From: Rhizobium anhuiense
Lineage (GTDB): Bacteria > Pseudomonadota > Alphaproteobacteria > Rhizobiales > Rhizobiaceae
Assembly (NCBI RefSeq): GCF_003985145.1
Contig: NZ_ML133533.1
Span: 124,001-188,000 of the forward strand
DNA length: 64,000 nt
Reading direction: 5' to 3'
Of the stretch, positions 1 through 6,945 are shown one piece after another; the first letter of the stretch is position 1; the number at the start of each line of letters is the position of its first letter. Position numbers and translations under genes: made by a program. Under the pieces are notes generated by a model. The model saw only the letters and a list, made by a program, of their open reading frames with translations, had not been told where the DNA came from and did no database searches.

Positions 1-555
1 CTTCAGGCCGGCCTTTTCGGCCTCGGCCTGCAGGACGGCGAGCAGCGAAACGGAATTCGCCTCGCCGGAATTGTAGAGATAGCCGATGGTTTTCACATCA
101 GGCAGGATTTCCTTGATCAGCGCCAGATGCTCGGCGACCGGCGACATGTCGGAAAGACCGGTGACATTGCCGCCGGGCTTGTCCATGTTCTTGACGAGTT
201 GGGCGCCAAGCGGATCGGAGACAGCCGTGAAGACGACGGGAATGTCACGCGTCGAAGAGACGACCGCCTGGGCCGAGGGCGTCGAAATCGGAACGATGAC
301 ATTGGGCTCGTCGCCGGCAAACTGGCGGGCGATCTGGGCTGCCGTCGCCGGATTGCCCTGCGCCGATTCGAACACGAATTTCAGGTTCTCGCCCTCTTTA
401 TAGCCCGCGGCCGTCAGCGCATCGAGAACGCCCTTGCGCGCTGCATCCAGCGCCGGATGTTCGACGATCGCCGTCACGGCGACGGTCACGTCATCAGCCT
501 TTGCGGGCAGGGAAAGCGCCAAACTGGCGGCGAGAGCGAGCAGAACCGAACGCAT
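1..555 (-). CDS. ABC transporter substrate-binding protein (PF04392/COG2984 type), 5' part only
   Basis: Periplasmic binding protein of an ABC importer, cut by the left edge after 185 residues. The ATG is at 555-553, preceded by a strong AGGAGGAT ribosome site. A signal peptide covers about residues 1-20 and ends in LPAKA; there is no lipobox. The segments VTAIVEHPALDAAR, KFVFESAQGNPATAAQIA and IPVVFTAVSDPLGA are typical of the TrpX/YtlC-like family (COG2984), whose members often bind tryptophan or other aromatic ligands. The ligand here cannot be told. Permease and ATPase genes would be expected further left, outside the window. Confidence 0.85.
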   Translation of the reverse strand, partial: MRSVLLALAASLALSLPAKADDVTVAVTAIVEHPALDAARKGVLDALTAAGYKEGENLKFVFESAQGNPATAAQIARQFAGDEPNVIVPISTPSAQAVVSSTRDIPVVFTAVSDPLGAQLVKNMDKPGGNVTGLSDMSPVAEHLALIKEILPDVKTIGYLYNSGEANSVSLLAVLQAEAEKAGLK

Positions 556-648
556 GGGTATCCTCCTGAATGATTTTGGCGGCACTATTAGGAAAAGCGC
601 ATGCTTAAATCAATGCAGGAGAATTGTAGCGAGGATCAAACTTGCTGA

Positions 649-1881
649 TCAGTCGTCGGCGCCGTGGTTGGCGATCATCATCGCTTCGAAGGCTAGGCGT
701 TCGGTCTTGCGCATGCGTTCGGATTCCGATTTCAGCTGGCCGCAGGCGGCAAGAATGTCGCGGCCGCGCGGCGTGCGGATCGGCGAAGCATAACCTGCCG
801 AGTTGATGAAATCGGCGAATTTCTCGATCTGCTCCCAGTCCGAACACTGGTAATTGGTGCCGGGCCAGGGATTGAACGGGATGAGGTTGATCTTTGCCGG
901 CACGCCTTTCAAGAGCTTGATCAGCCCCTTGGCGTCTTCCAGGCTATCGTTGACGTCCTTCAGCATCACATATTCGAAGGTGATGCGCCGTGCGTTCGAA
1001 AGACCGGGATAGGCCCGGCAGGCTTCGATCAGTTCCTTCAGCGGGTACTTCTTGTTGATCGGCACCAGAATGTCGCGCAGGTCGTCGCGCACCGCATGCA
1101 GCGAGATTGCCAGCATGACGCCAATTTCTTCGCCGGTGCGGAAGATCTCCGGCACGACGCCGGAGGTGGACAAGGTCACGCGGCGCCTGGACAGCGACAG
1201 GCCGTCGCCATCCGTGGCGATCAGCAATGCCTGCTTGACGGCATCGAAGTTATAGAGCGGCTCGCCCATGCCCATCATGACGATGTTGCTGACCTTGCGG
1301 CCCTCGGCAGGCATGATCGTACCCTGCGGCGCTTCACGATCCGGGAAGTCTCCAAGCCGGTCGCGGGCAAGCAGCAGCTGGGAAAGAATTTCCTCCGCCG
1401 TCAGGTTGCGCACCAGACGCTGCGTGCCGGTATGACAGAAGGAACAGGTGAGCGTGCAGCCGACCTGGCTGGAGATACAGAGCGTGCCGCGGCCCTCTTC
1501 CGGAATGTAGACGGCCTCGATCTCGACGGGACGTCCGGCGCCGCGGGCGGGAAAGCGCAGCAGCCATTTGCGCGTGCCGTCGTTGGAGACCTGCTCCTCG
1601 ACGATCTCGGGACGTGCGATGGTGAAATGCTGCTTCAGCATCTCGCGCATGTCCTTGGCGACATTGGTCATATGGTCGAAATCGGAGACGCCGCGCACAT
1701 AGATCCAGTTCCAGAGCTGCGAGACGCGCATCTTGATCTGCTTCTCGGCCACCCCTTTTTCCCGCAGTGCCGCCGCCATCTCTTCGCGCGACAGCCCGAT
1801 CAAGGACGGCTTCTCGAGGCTGGCGGAGGTGCGCGCCTGCGGCTTGGTCACATCTATCGCATCCATGACGGACATAGGCAT
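649..1881 (-). CDS. rlmN: 23S rRNA A2503 / tRNA A37 C2-methyltransferase, radical SAM
   Basis: Radical SAM enzyme that methylates C2 of A2503 in 23S rRNA and of A37 in some tRNAs. The protein has 410 residues, close to the family norm plus a short N-terminal extension. The [4Fe-4S]/SAM motif CxxxCxxC is at C142, C146 and C149 (GCTLTCSFC), followed by GMGEPLYN, a radical SAM glycine motif. The C-terminal TPRGRDILAACGQL carries the cysteine expected to resolve the methyl-protein intermediate. ATG codons at residues 1, 3 and 6 are all possible starts and no ribosome site decides between them. The gene is monocistronic, with a repeat-bearing intergenic region upstream. Confidence 0.95.
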   Translation of the reverse strand: MPMSVMDAIDVTKPQARTSASLEKPSLIGLSREEMAAALREKGVAEKQIKMRVSQLWNWIYVRGVSDFDHMTNVAKDMREMLKQHFTIARPEIVEEQVSNDGTRKWLLRFPARGAGRPVEIEAVYIPEEGRGTLCISSQVGCTLTCSFCHTGTQRLVRNLTAEEILSQLLLARDRLGDFPDREAPQGTIMPAEGRKVSNIVMMGMGEPLYNFDAVKQALLIATDGDGLSLSRRRVTLSTSGVVPEIFRTGEEIGVMLAISLHAVRDDLRDILVPINKKYPLKELIEACRAYPGLSNARRITFEYVMLKDVNDSLEDAKGLIKLLKGVPAKINLIPFNPWPGTNYQCSDWEQIEKFADFINSAGYASPIRTPRGRDILAACGQLKSESERMRKTERLAFEAMMIANHGADD

Positions 1882-2062
1882 TCATCCCGAATTCGAACAC
1901 GTAACCGCCCCGCAAGCCCTGCGAACTTCAGGGCAAAGCCGGAAGACTGGCGGGTGCATGACGGCACATTGGCAGAAATTGAATGGCGGAACGGCGACTG
2001 AAATCGCGATCTGTCCGCTGTTGCGCGGCCTTTAGCATCATTTTGCCCGCGCGTCACTATCA

Positions 2063-2162
2063 AGCATGTCGCGCAAAACTGTGCAGCGGTTTTGCGACGA
2101 CGACATGCTGAAATCAAAGACCTAAAGCGCGGCAGGCAGATCTGAAAGATCGCCGCGCTTTG
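2063..2162. repeat. RIME-like intergenic palindromic element, copy 1
   Basis: The element is built of two hairpins. In the first, AGCATGTC (2063-2070) pairs with GACATGCT (2102-2109), with an inner GCAAAAC/GGTTTTGC pairing. In the second, AAAGCGCGGC (2124-2133) pairs with GCCGCGCTTT (2152-2161). A second copy in the same orientation lies at 47401-47502. This architecture matches the Rhizobium-specific intergenic mosaic elements known from Rhizobiaceae; the family name is from memory. The rest of 1882-2223 shows no gene. Confidence 0.8.
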
Positions 2163-2223
2163 GATGGAAACGACGAAGGCCGGCGCAAGGCCGGCCCTGG
2201 AAGCTCTGCGAACAAAAAAACGC

Positions 2224-2733
2224 TTATTTGCAGGTTTCGATCTGCTTCAGCGCAGCCGAGATACCCGAGAGCGAATAGCTGTAGGAGGTGCCGGTGCCCT
2301 TGCGCGAAACGGCATTCACCGTCATCGAATGACCCGTTTTCATCGCCGCGACGAGGGCTGGCTCCTGGGCAGCATTCTCGACCCAGCCGGCCTTGTCCTT
2401 GGTGAACATCACGAAGGTCTTGTTGTCGATGACCACGTTGATCTTTGAATTTTCCTTCACCGTATAGCCCATCATGGCCTGCGGCTCATAGGAGATGTTC
2501 TGGCCGGGGCGCTGCGAGACGATGAAGAAATTGTCACCGTGATCGACGCTTGCCGGCTGCTTTGCCGTCGGAACGGACAACACGTAGCACACGGTGCTCT
2601 TGCCCGACTTGTAGGAATAGGCGCCCCATGCCTGGAACTGCTGGATGCGGTTCGGCGCGGCCTGCTGCGCTTCCGCAACTCCGGCCATGGTCAGGGTGAG
2701 TGCGAGAGCGGATACGATACTTTTTACAAACAT
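2224..2733 (-). CDS. Invasion-associated locus B (IalB) family secreted protein
   Basis: Small exported protein of 169 residues in the IalB family (PF06776), named after a Bartonella invasion factor but widespread in non-pathogenic Rhizobiales with no settled function. A signal peptide spans about residues 1-22 (SIVSALALTLTMAGVAEAQ). Family hallmarks are a core with W, CYV and FFIVSQRPGQ, plus one internal and one C-terminal cysteine (STVCYV, IETCK) that could form a disulfide. I chose the ATG at 2733 because AGGA lies just upstream; a start at 2760 would add nine residues before the signal peptide. The gene stands alone. Confidence 0.85.
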   Translation of the reverse strand: MFVKSIVSALALTLTMAGVAEAQQAAPNRIQQFQAWGAYSYKSGKSTVCYVLSVPTAKQPASVDHGDNFFIVSQRPGQNISYEPQAMMGYTVKENSKINVVIDNKTFVMFTKDKAGWVENAAQEPALVAAMKTGHSMTVNAVSRKGTGTSYSYSLSGISAALKQIETCK

Positions 2734-3069
2734 GGATTCCTGCCGGTTCTTGCGATTCAAGGCCCGAAGCGATCATAGCGGGCGCCGCATAATCACGATC
2801 TGCTTTATTTTGACTTAATTCAGGTTACCAAATGGTCAACAATAGCTGCGATTTGTATCTGCCTGTGTCATTTCAGCTCGAGTGTCAATTTTCGCACCTT
2901 TGACGGTATAGGCCGCGACATCGTGCCCCGATGGCACTGGCCGTCCGTTCGGGTGAATTTAAGACACAAAGATTCAGGCAAGAGTTTGACCTTTCCCAAA
3001 TCCGTTGTACCTCATTAAGACTTGGAAATCCGGGACGAAATTATTGCCGCAGGGGGCTTGTGAGGAGAC
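2734..3069. other. Intergenic region between divergent IalB-like and ECF sigma genes
   Basis: A 336-base region that must hold promoters for both divergent genes. It is locally AT-rich around 2800-2850. I could not recognise a convincing sigma-70 or ECF-type promoter, or an operator, and I see no small ORF with a ribosome site. Confidence 0.5.
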
Positions 3070-3630
3070 ATGGATGCCGAGGAAAGACAGCGTTTCGCTG
3101 CCCTCGCCAAGGCCGTCGCGGACAATCGCGACCAGCAGGCCTTTTCCATCCTGTTCGACTATTTCGCACCCCGCCTGAAGGCCTGGCTGATGCGCCAGAA
3201 GATGACACCAGGCGAGGCCGAGGAACTGGTCCAGGAGATCATGATCGTGCTCTGGCACAAGGCGGATCTCTATGATGCCACGCGATCTTCGCTCTCAACC
3301 TGGCTTTTCCGCATTGCCCGCAACCGCCGCATCGACATGCAACGCCGCGCCAATACCCGCATCTTCGACGAGACCGACCCGGCCCTGCAGCCGCCCGCCG
3401 ATATCGGCGCGGAGGAAATTATCGCCAATGACGATCGCGACGCCAGGATACGCGCCGCCGTCGGGCAGTTGCCGGAGGAACAGCGCGACATGCTGCGCGC
3501 CGCCTTCTTCCTCGGCCAATCGCATTCGGAGATCGCCGAATCAACCGGGCTGCCGCTCGGTACGGTGAAGTCGCGCATCCGGCTTGCCTTTGGCAAGCTC
3601 CGCAAGGTGCTGGAACGCGAAATCGCCTGA
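3070..3630 (+). CDS. ECF-family RNA polymerase sigma factor
   Basis: Alternative sigma factor of 186 residues. Region 2 spans about residues 20-90, with the core-binding segment EAEELVQEIMIVLWHKA and the -10 recognition segment STWLFRIARNRRIDMQRR. Region 4 spans about residues 125-180 and contains the helix-turn-helix SEIAESTGLPLGTVKSRI. GAGGAG stands just before the ATG. Rhizobial RpoE-like ECF factors are usually followed by a ChrR-type or other anti-sigma gene; here the next gene is a convergent DUF1232 protein, so the partner is elsewhere or absent. Which stress it answers cannot be read from the sequence. Confidence 0.92.
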   Translation: MDAEERQRFAALAKAVADNRDQQAFSILFDYFAPRLKAWLMRQKMTPGEAEELVQEIMIVLWHKADLYDATRSSLSTWLFRIARNRRIDMQRRANTRIFDETDPALQPPADIGAEEIIANDDRDARIRAAVGQLPEEQRDMLRAAFFLGQSHSEIAESTGLPLGTVKSRIRLAFGKLRKVLEREIA

Positions 3631-3651
3631 CTCTTTAATTTAGAACGGGAT

Positions 3652-4044
3652 TCAGATCGTCTTCATCGCTTCTTCCGGCCGGTCGGCAAGAACGCGGTCG
3701 GCCGCTTCGTAATGGCCCGGCCTTATATGGCCACGCACCATAGCGAAGGCGGCCGAAAGCAAGGCGATGTCGTCGGAAAAGCCGATGACGGCGAAAACAT
3801 CCGGGATCATGTCGATCGGCATGACAAAATACGCGAGCGCCGCGAGCAGCACGCCGCGCACCTTCGTCGGCGTCTGCGGATCGAGCGCGCAATAGAAACC
3901 GGCAACCACATCGCGCGAGAACGGGATCTGCCGCACGGCCCGCCGGAAGGTCGGCCAGAATTTCTGCCTTACGGTCTTCTCGCGCCGGCTCTGGGTGTCC
4001 TCGTCGCCCGGCAACAGGATTTCCCCGAATTTAACCTCGTCCAT
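3652..4044 (-). CDS. YkvA family (DUF1232) protein
   Basis: Small protein of about 130 residues with the DUF1232/YkvA core in its second half: TPTKVRGVLLAALAYFVMPIDMIPDV followed by GFSDDIALLSAA, read in pieces along residues 65-105. This family has one or two hydrophobic helices flanking a conserved P-D-x-I-P-D motif and no established function. The ATG at 4044 is preferred because GAAAGGGATGCAGGG lies upstream; a longer frame begins at 4098. It is convergent with the ECF sigma gene, with a 21-base gap. Confidence 0.82.
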   Translation of the reverse strand: MDEVKFGEILLPGDEDTQSRREKTVRQKFWPTFRRAVRQIPFSRDVVAGFYCALDPQTPTKVRGVLLAALAYFVMPIDMIPDVFAVIGFSDDIALLSAAFAMVRGHIRPGHYEAADRVLADRPEEAMKTI

Positions 4045-4110
4045 CCCTGCATCCCTTTCGTCCAAGCGAACATATGGTGATGGCGGACCGGCTTTCAATC
4101 GGCCCCGCTG

Positions 4111-4416
4111 TCAAACGATACGGCGCGCCGCAGCCTTCTCCATGGCTTTGGCGAGCTTGAAATCCAGCTCCGTCAGTCCGCCGGCATCATGTGTGTTCAG
4201 CGTCACCTCCACCCTAGAATAGACGTTGAACCATTCGGGATGATGATTGAGCTTCTCGGCCGCAAGTGCTGCCTCCGTCATGAACCCGAAAGCCTCGATG
4301 AAATTTGCGAACTTGTACGTCTTCGAGATCGAAGAACCTGCATCATTGAGCGCCCAGCCTGCAAGTCCGGCCAGTTGCGCCTCGGCCGCCGTCCGTTCCA
4401 GTCTTTCCATTTTCAT
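4111..4416 (-). CDS. phhB: 4a-hydroxytetrahydrobiopterin dehydratase (pterin carbinolamine dehydratase)
   Basis: Enzyme of 101 residues that dehydrates 4a-hydroxytetrahydropterin, the by-product of aromatic amino acid hydroxylases. The family signature EKLNHHPEWFNVYSRVEV is present, with the paired histidines, followed by TLNTHDAGGLTELDF. Length is typical. No phenylalanine hydroxylase gene is next to it, so its partner must be elsewhere. It lies 35 bases from the divergent phosphatase gene. Confidence 0.92.
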   Translation of the reverse strand: MKMERLERTAAEAQLAGLAGWALNDAGSSISKTYKFANFIEAFGFMTEAALAAEKLNHHPEWFNVYSRVEVTLNTHDAGGLTELDFKLAKAMEKAAARRIV

Positions 4417-4451
4417 GCCATGGTCCTCTTCTCTGTCCGACAGGTTTACCG

Positions 4452-4952
4452 ATGAAACGCATCAGCATCCTCTTCGTTTGCATGGGCAATATATGCCGTT
4501 CTCCGCTCGCGGAAGGAATTTTTGGCCATCTCGTCGCCGAAGCGGGTTTGACCGGCGATTTTACCATCGATTCCGCCGGCACCGGCGGCTGGCATGAAGG
4601 CGAGCCACCCGACCGGCGTTCGATCGCCGCTGCGAAAAACCACGGCATCGACATATCGGGGCAACGCGCCCGCCGCATCCAATCGAGGGATTTCAGGGAT
4701 TTCGATCTGATCCTCGCCATGGACCGCGACAATGTGGCGGCGCTCGAAAAAAGCGCGCCGCATGGGGCGAATATCCGCCTTTTCGGGGATGCCGCGCTCG
4801 GAACCGGAGAGGATATCCCCGATCCCTATTATGGCGGCCCGGGCGGCTTCGAGCTGGTCTACACCAGGCTCTTGGCCGGCTGCAGCAGCCTGCTCGATAC
4901 GCTGGGCGTCGAGCGGGCCTCGTGCAGCGGGAACACTTCCTCGGTGAGGTAG
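4452..4952 (+). CDS. Low-molecular-weight protein-tyrosine phosphatase
   Basis: Cytoplasmic phosphatase of 166 residues. The P-loop C-x5-R is C10-MGNIC-R16 followed by S, with the general acid D124 in the IPDPYYGG loop. Several rhizobial relatives act on tyrosine-phosphorylated proteins or in exopolysaccharide control, but no polysaccharide genes are nearby. The last 94 bases overlap the 3' end of thpR on the other strand, so the C-terminal 31 residues (after about residue 135) are encoded antisense to thpR. Confidence 0.93.
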   Translation: MKRISILFVCMGNICRSPLAEGIFGHLVAEAGLTGDFTIDSAGTGGWHEGEPPDRRSIAAAKNHGIDISGQRARRIQSRDFRDFDLILAMDRDNVAALEKSAPHGANIRLFGDAALGTGEDIPDPYYGGPGGFELVYTRLLAGCSSLLDTLGVERASCSGNTSSVR

Positions 4953-5452
4953 GGCCCGCCGCCGACCGATTCGCGCGACGAAAGCAGCACGAAGCGCGGC
5001 GCGGTGAAGGTTGCGGTGTGGAAGTTGCCGCGTCCCGCCAGATATTGCACGACATCGTCGAGCCGCGAGGATTTGAGCCGCGCCAGCGTCACATGCGGCA
5101 TGAACTTGCGGGGATCGGGCGGCAGGCCGATGCGCTGGCAGATGCGCTCGATCTCGCCCTGCAGGGCATACATTTCAGGCGATTGCGAAACGCCGGCCCA
5201 GACCGAATGCGGTTTCTTCGAGCCGAAGGAACCGATTCCTTCGAGCCGGAACTGGAATTCCGGCCGATCGATCCGGTCGAGGCGTTCAACGATTTCATCG
5301 GCCGTGCGGCCGTCGACATCACCGATGAAACGCAGGGTGATGTGGTAATTCTCCACATCGATCCATCGTGCTCCGGGGAGGCCACCGCGCAGCAATGAAA
5401 GGCTCATCGCCGCATTGCGCGGAATTTCGAGGGCGGTAAACAGTCTCGGCAT
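4859..5452 (-). CDS. thpR: RNA 2',3'-cyclic phosphodiesterase (2'-5' RNA ligase family)
   Basis: 2H phosphoesterase of about 197 residues with the two catalytic HxTx motifs: HITL in the N-terminal half and HVTL in the C-terminal half (RKFMPHVTLARLK). The family opens 2',3'-cyclic phosphates on RNA ends and can ligate 2'-5' tRNA halves in vitro. The ATG at 5452 (MPRLFTALEIP) has GGGGAG upstream and gives the usual length; the frame extends to 5497. The 3' end overlaps the convergent phosphatase gene by 94 bases. Confidence 0.9.
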   Translation of the reverse strand: MPRLFTALEIPRNAAMSLSLLRGGLPGARWIDVENYHITLRFIGDVDGRTADEIVERLDRIDRPEFQFRLEGIGSFGSKKPHSVWAGVSQSPEMYALQGEIERICQRIGLPPDPRKFMPHVTLARLKSSRLDDVVQYLAGRGNFHTATFTAPRFVLLSSRESVGGGPYLTEEVFPLHEARSTPSVSSRLLQPAKSLV

Positions 5453-5520
5453 CACGAGCACTCCCCGAATCTTTTGCAGGTGCTCACACGGAATCACGCA
5501 ATCAACAACCGCGCAAGCCC

Positions 5521-6165
5521 CTATTTCTTCACAGAAGAAATCGTTTCGACGAAATTTGTGACAGCAGGCGCCATCTTTTCGACCATGACGTCGATGCCTT
5601 TCGCATTTGGATGCATGCCGTCTTCAAGCTTCAACCCGGGCTCCAGCGCGACGCCGTCGAGAAAGAAGGCATAGAGCGGAAGCCCATGTTTTTCCGAAAG
5701 TTTCTGATAGATCGGGTTGAATCGTGCGGCATAGTCCGCCCCCATGTTCGGCGGCGCCATCATGCCGGCGAGCAGCACGGCAATCCCGCGCTCCTTTAGC
5801 CGGATAATCATCTGATCGAGATTCTTCTCGCTCTCCTCGGGCGGGATGCCGCGCAGCGCATCATTGGCGCCGAGCTCCAGAATGACGCCGTCGGTGCCGT
5901 CGGGCACCGACCAGTCGATGCGCGCAAGGCCCGCTGCCGTCGTATCGCCGGAGACCCCGGCATTGGCGACGGTGACGTCGAGCCCCTTCGCCTTCAGGGC
6001 TGCCTGCAGCTTTTCCGGAAAGCCGTTGCCGGCCGGCAACTGATAGCCCGCCATCAAACTGTCCCCAAAACCGACCAGATTGATCGTCCGGGCATTGGCC
6101 GCAGCGGCAAAGATCAGCGAGACGGCAATGACGGTGAATTGAAGGGCGGCAACTTTAAATCTCAT
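5521..6165 (-). CDS. tesA: Arylesterase / acyl-CoA thioesterase I, SGNH hydrolase
   Basis: Exported SGNH-type esterase of 214 residues. A signal peptide covers about residues 1-26. Block I is GFGDSLMAGY with nucleophile S36; block III has N101 in ELGAND; the C-terminal block has D182 and H185 in EDGMHPNAKG. The start at 6165 has AGGGAA upstream. The gene is divergent from a YbbA/YbbP-like ABC module, the same arrangement as tesA-ybbAP in E. coli, which supports the name. The frame runs on to 6843 but that extension is antisense to the ATPase gene. Confidence 0.92.
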   Translation of the reverse strand: MRFKVAALQFTVIAVSLIFAAAANARTINLVGFGDSLMAGYQLPAGNGFPEKLQAALKAKGLDVTVANAGVSGDTTAAGLARIDWSVPDGTDGVILELGANDALRGIPPEESEKNLDQMIIRLKERGIAVLLAGMMAPPNMGADYAARFNPIYQKLSEKHGLPLYAFFLDGVALEPGLKLEDGMHPNAKGIDVMVEKMAPAVTNFVETISSVKK

Positions 6166-6237
6166 TCTGGCTTCCCTAGATTGGCGAAGTGCCGTTATGC
6201 GGCCATTCTGTTGGGGATTTATATAGGGCGATTTCTG

Positions 6238-6945
6238 TTGGCAAAAACCATTATCGAGTTGAAGAGCGCCGATCTGACCCTTGGCAGCGCAGCCGCCTCC
6301 GTCCACGTGCTGAAGGGCATCGATCTCGATGTCGCGGCCGGCGAATCCGTCGGCATCGTCGGCCCTTCCGGCTCCGGCAAATCCACCCTGCTGATGGTGC
6401 TTGCCGGGCTGGAGAAACTCGACAGCGGCGAGATCAATATCAACGACACGCCGCTCCATAGCCTCAGCGAGGATGAGGTCGCCGATTTCCGCGGCCGCAA
6501 CATCGGCATCGTCTTCCAGTCCTTCCACCTGATCGCCAACATGACGGCGCTGGAAAACGTCGCCGTGCCGCTCGAGCTCGCCAATGTCCGCAACGCCTTC
6601 GAGATCGCCCATCGCGAGCTGAAATCGGTCGGCCTCGGTGAACGGCTGAACCACTATCCCGGCCAGCTTTCCGGCGGCGAGCAGCAGCGCGTGGCGATCG
6701 CCAGGGCGCTCGCCCCCTCGCCCGCCCTGCTGATCGCCGACGAACCCACAGGCAATCTCGACACCGAGACCGGCCGCCAGATCGCCGACCTTCTGTTCTC
6801 CAAGCAGGCCGAACGCGGCATGACCCTGCTTCTCGTCACCCACGACGTCGCCCTGGCAAACCGCTGCTCACGCCAGATCCGCGTCCGCTCCGGCAGGATC
6901 GAGGGCGACAGCGCCGCCCGCCACAGCGAGGCGGCGATCGCATGA
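6238..6945 (+). CDS. ABC transporter ATP-binding protein, YbbA/LolD type
   Basis: Cytoplasmic ATPase of about 235 residues, in the MacB/LolD branch that powers extraction or export rather than import. It has Walker A GPSGSGKST, Q-loop FQSFHLI, signature LSGGEQQRVAIARAL, Walker B LLIADEP and the H-loop LLVTHD. The start is uncertain: I use TTG at 6238, with AGGG at 6225-6228, because the first family-like residues (KTIIELKSADLTLG) follow it. An ATG at 6139 in frame would overlap tesA. The 3' end overlaps the permease start by 4 bases (ATGA), so the two are translationally coupled. Confidence 0.9.
   Translation: MAKTIIELKSADLTLGSAAASVHVLKGIDLDVAAGESVGIVGPSGSGKSTLLMVLAGLEKLDSGEININDTPLHSLSEDEVADFRGRNIGIVFQSFHLIANMTALENVAVPLELANVRNAFEIAHRELKSVGLGERLNHYPGQLSGGEQQRVAIARALAPSPALLIADEPTGNLDTETGRQIADLLFSKQAERGMTLLLVTHDVALANRCSRQIRVRSGRIEGDSAARHSEAAIA

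Noticed and set aside
6166..6843. N-terminal extension of tesA to 440 residues
   Set aside because: The extension is antisense to the ATPase gene; the real start at 6165 has a ribosome site and a signal peptide.
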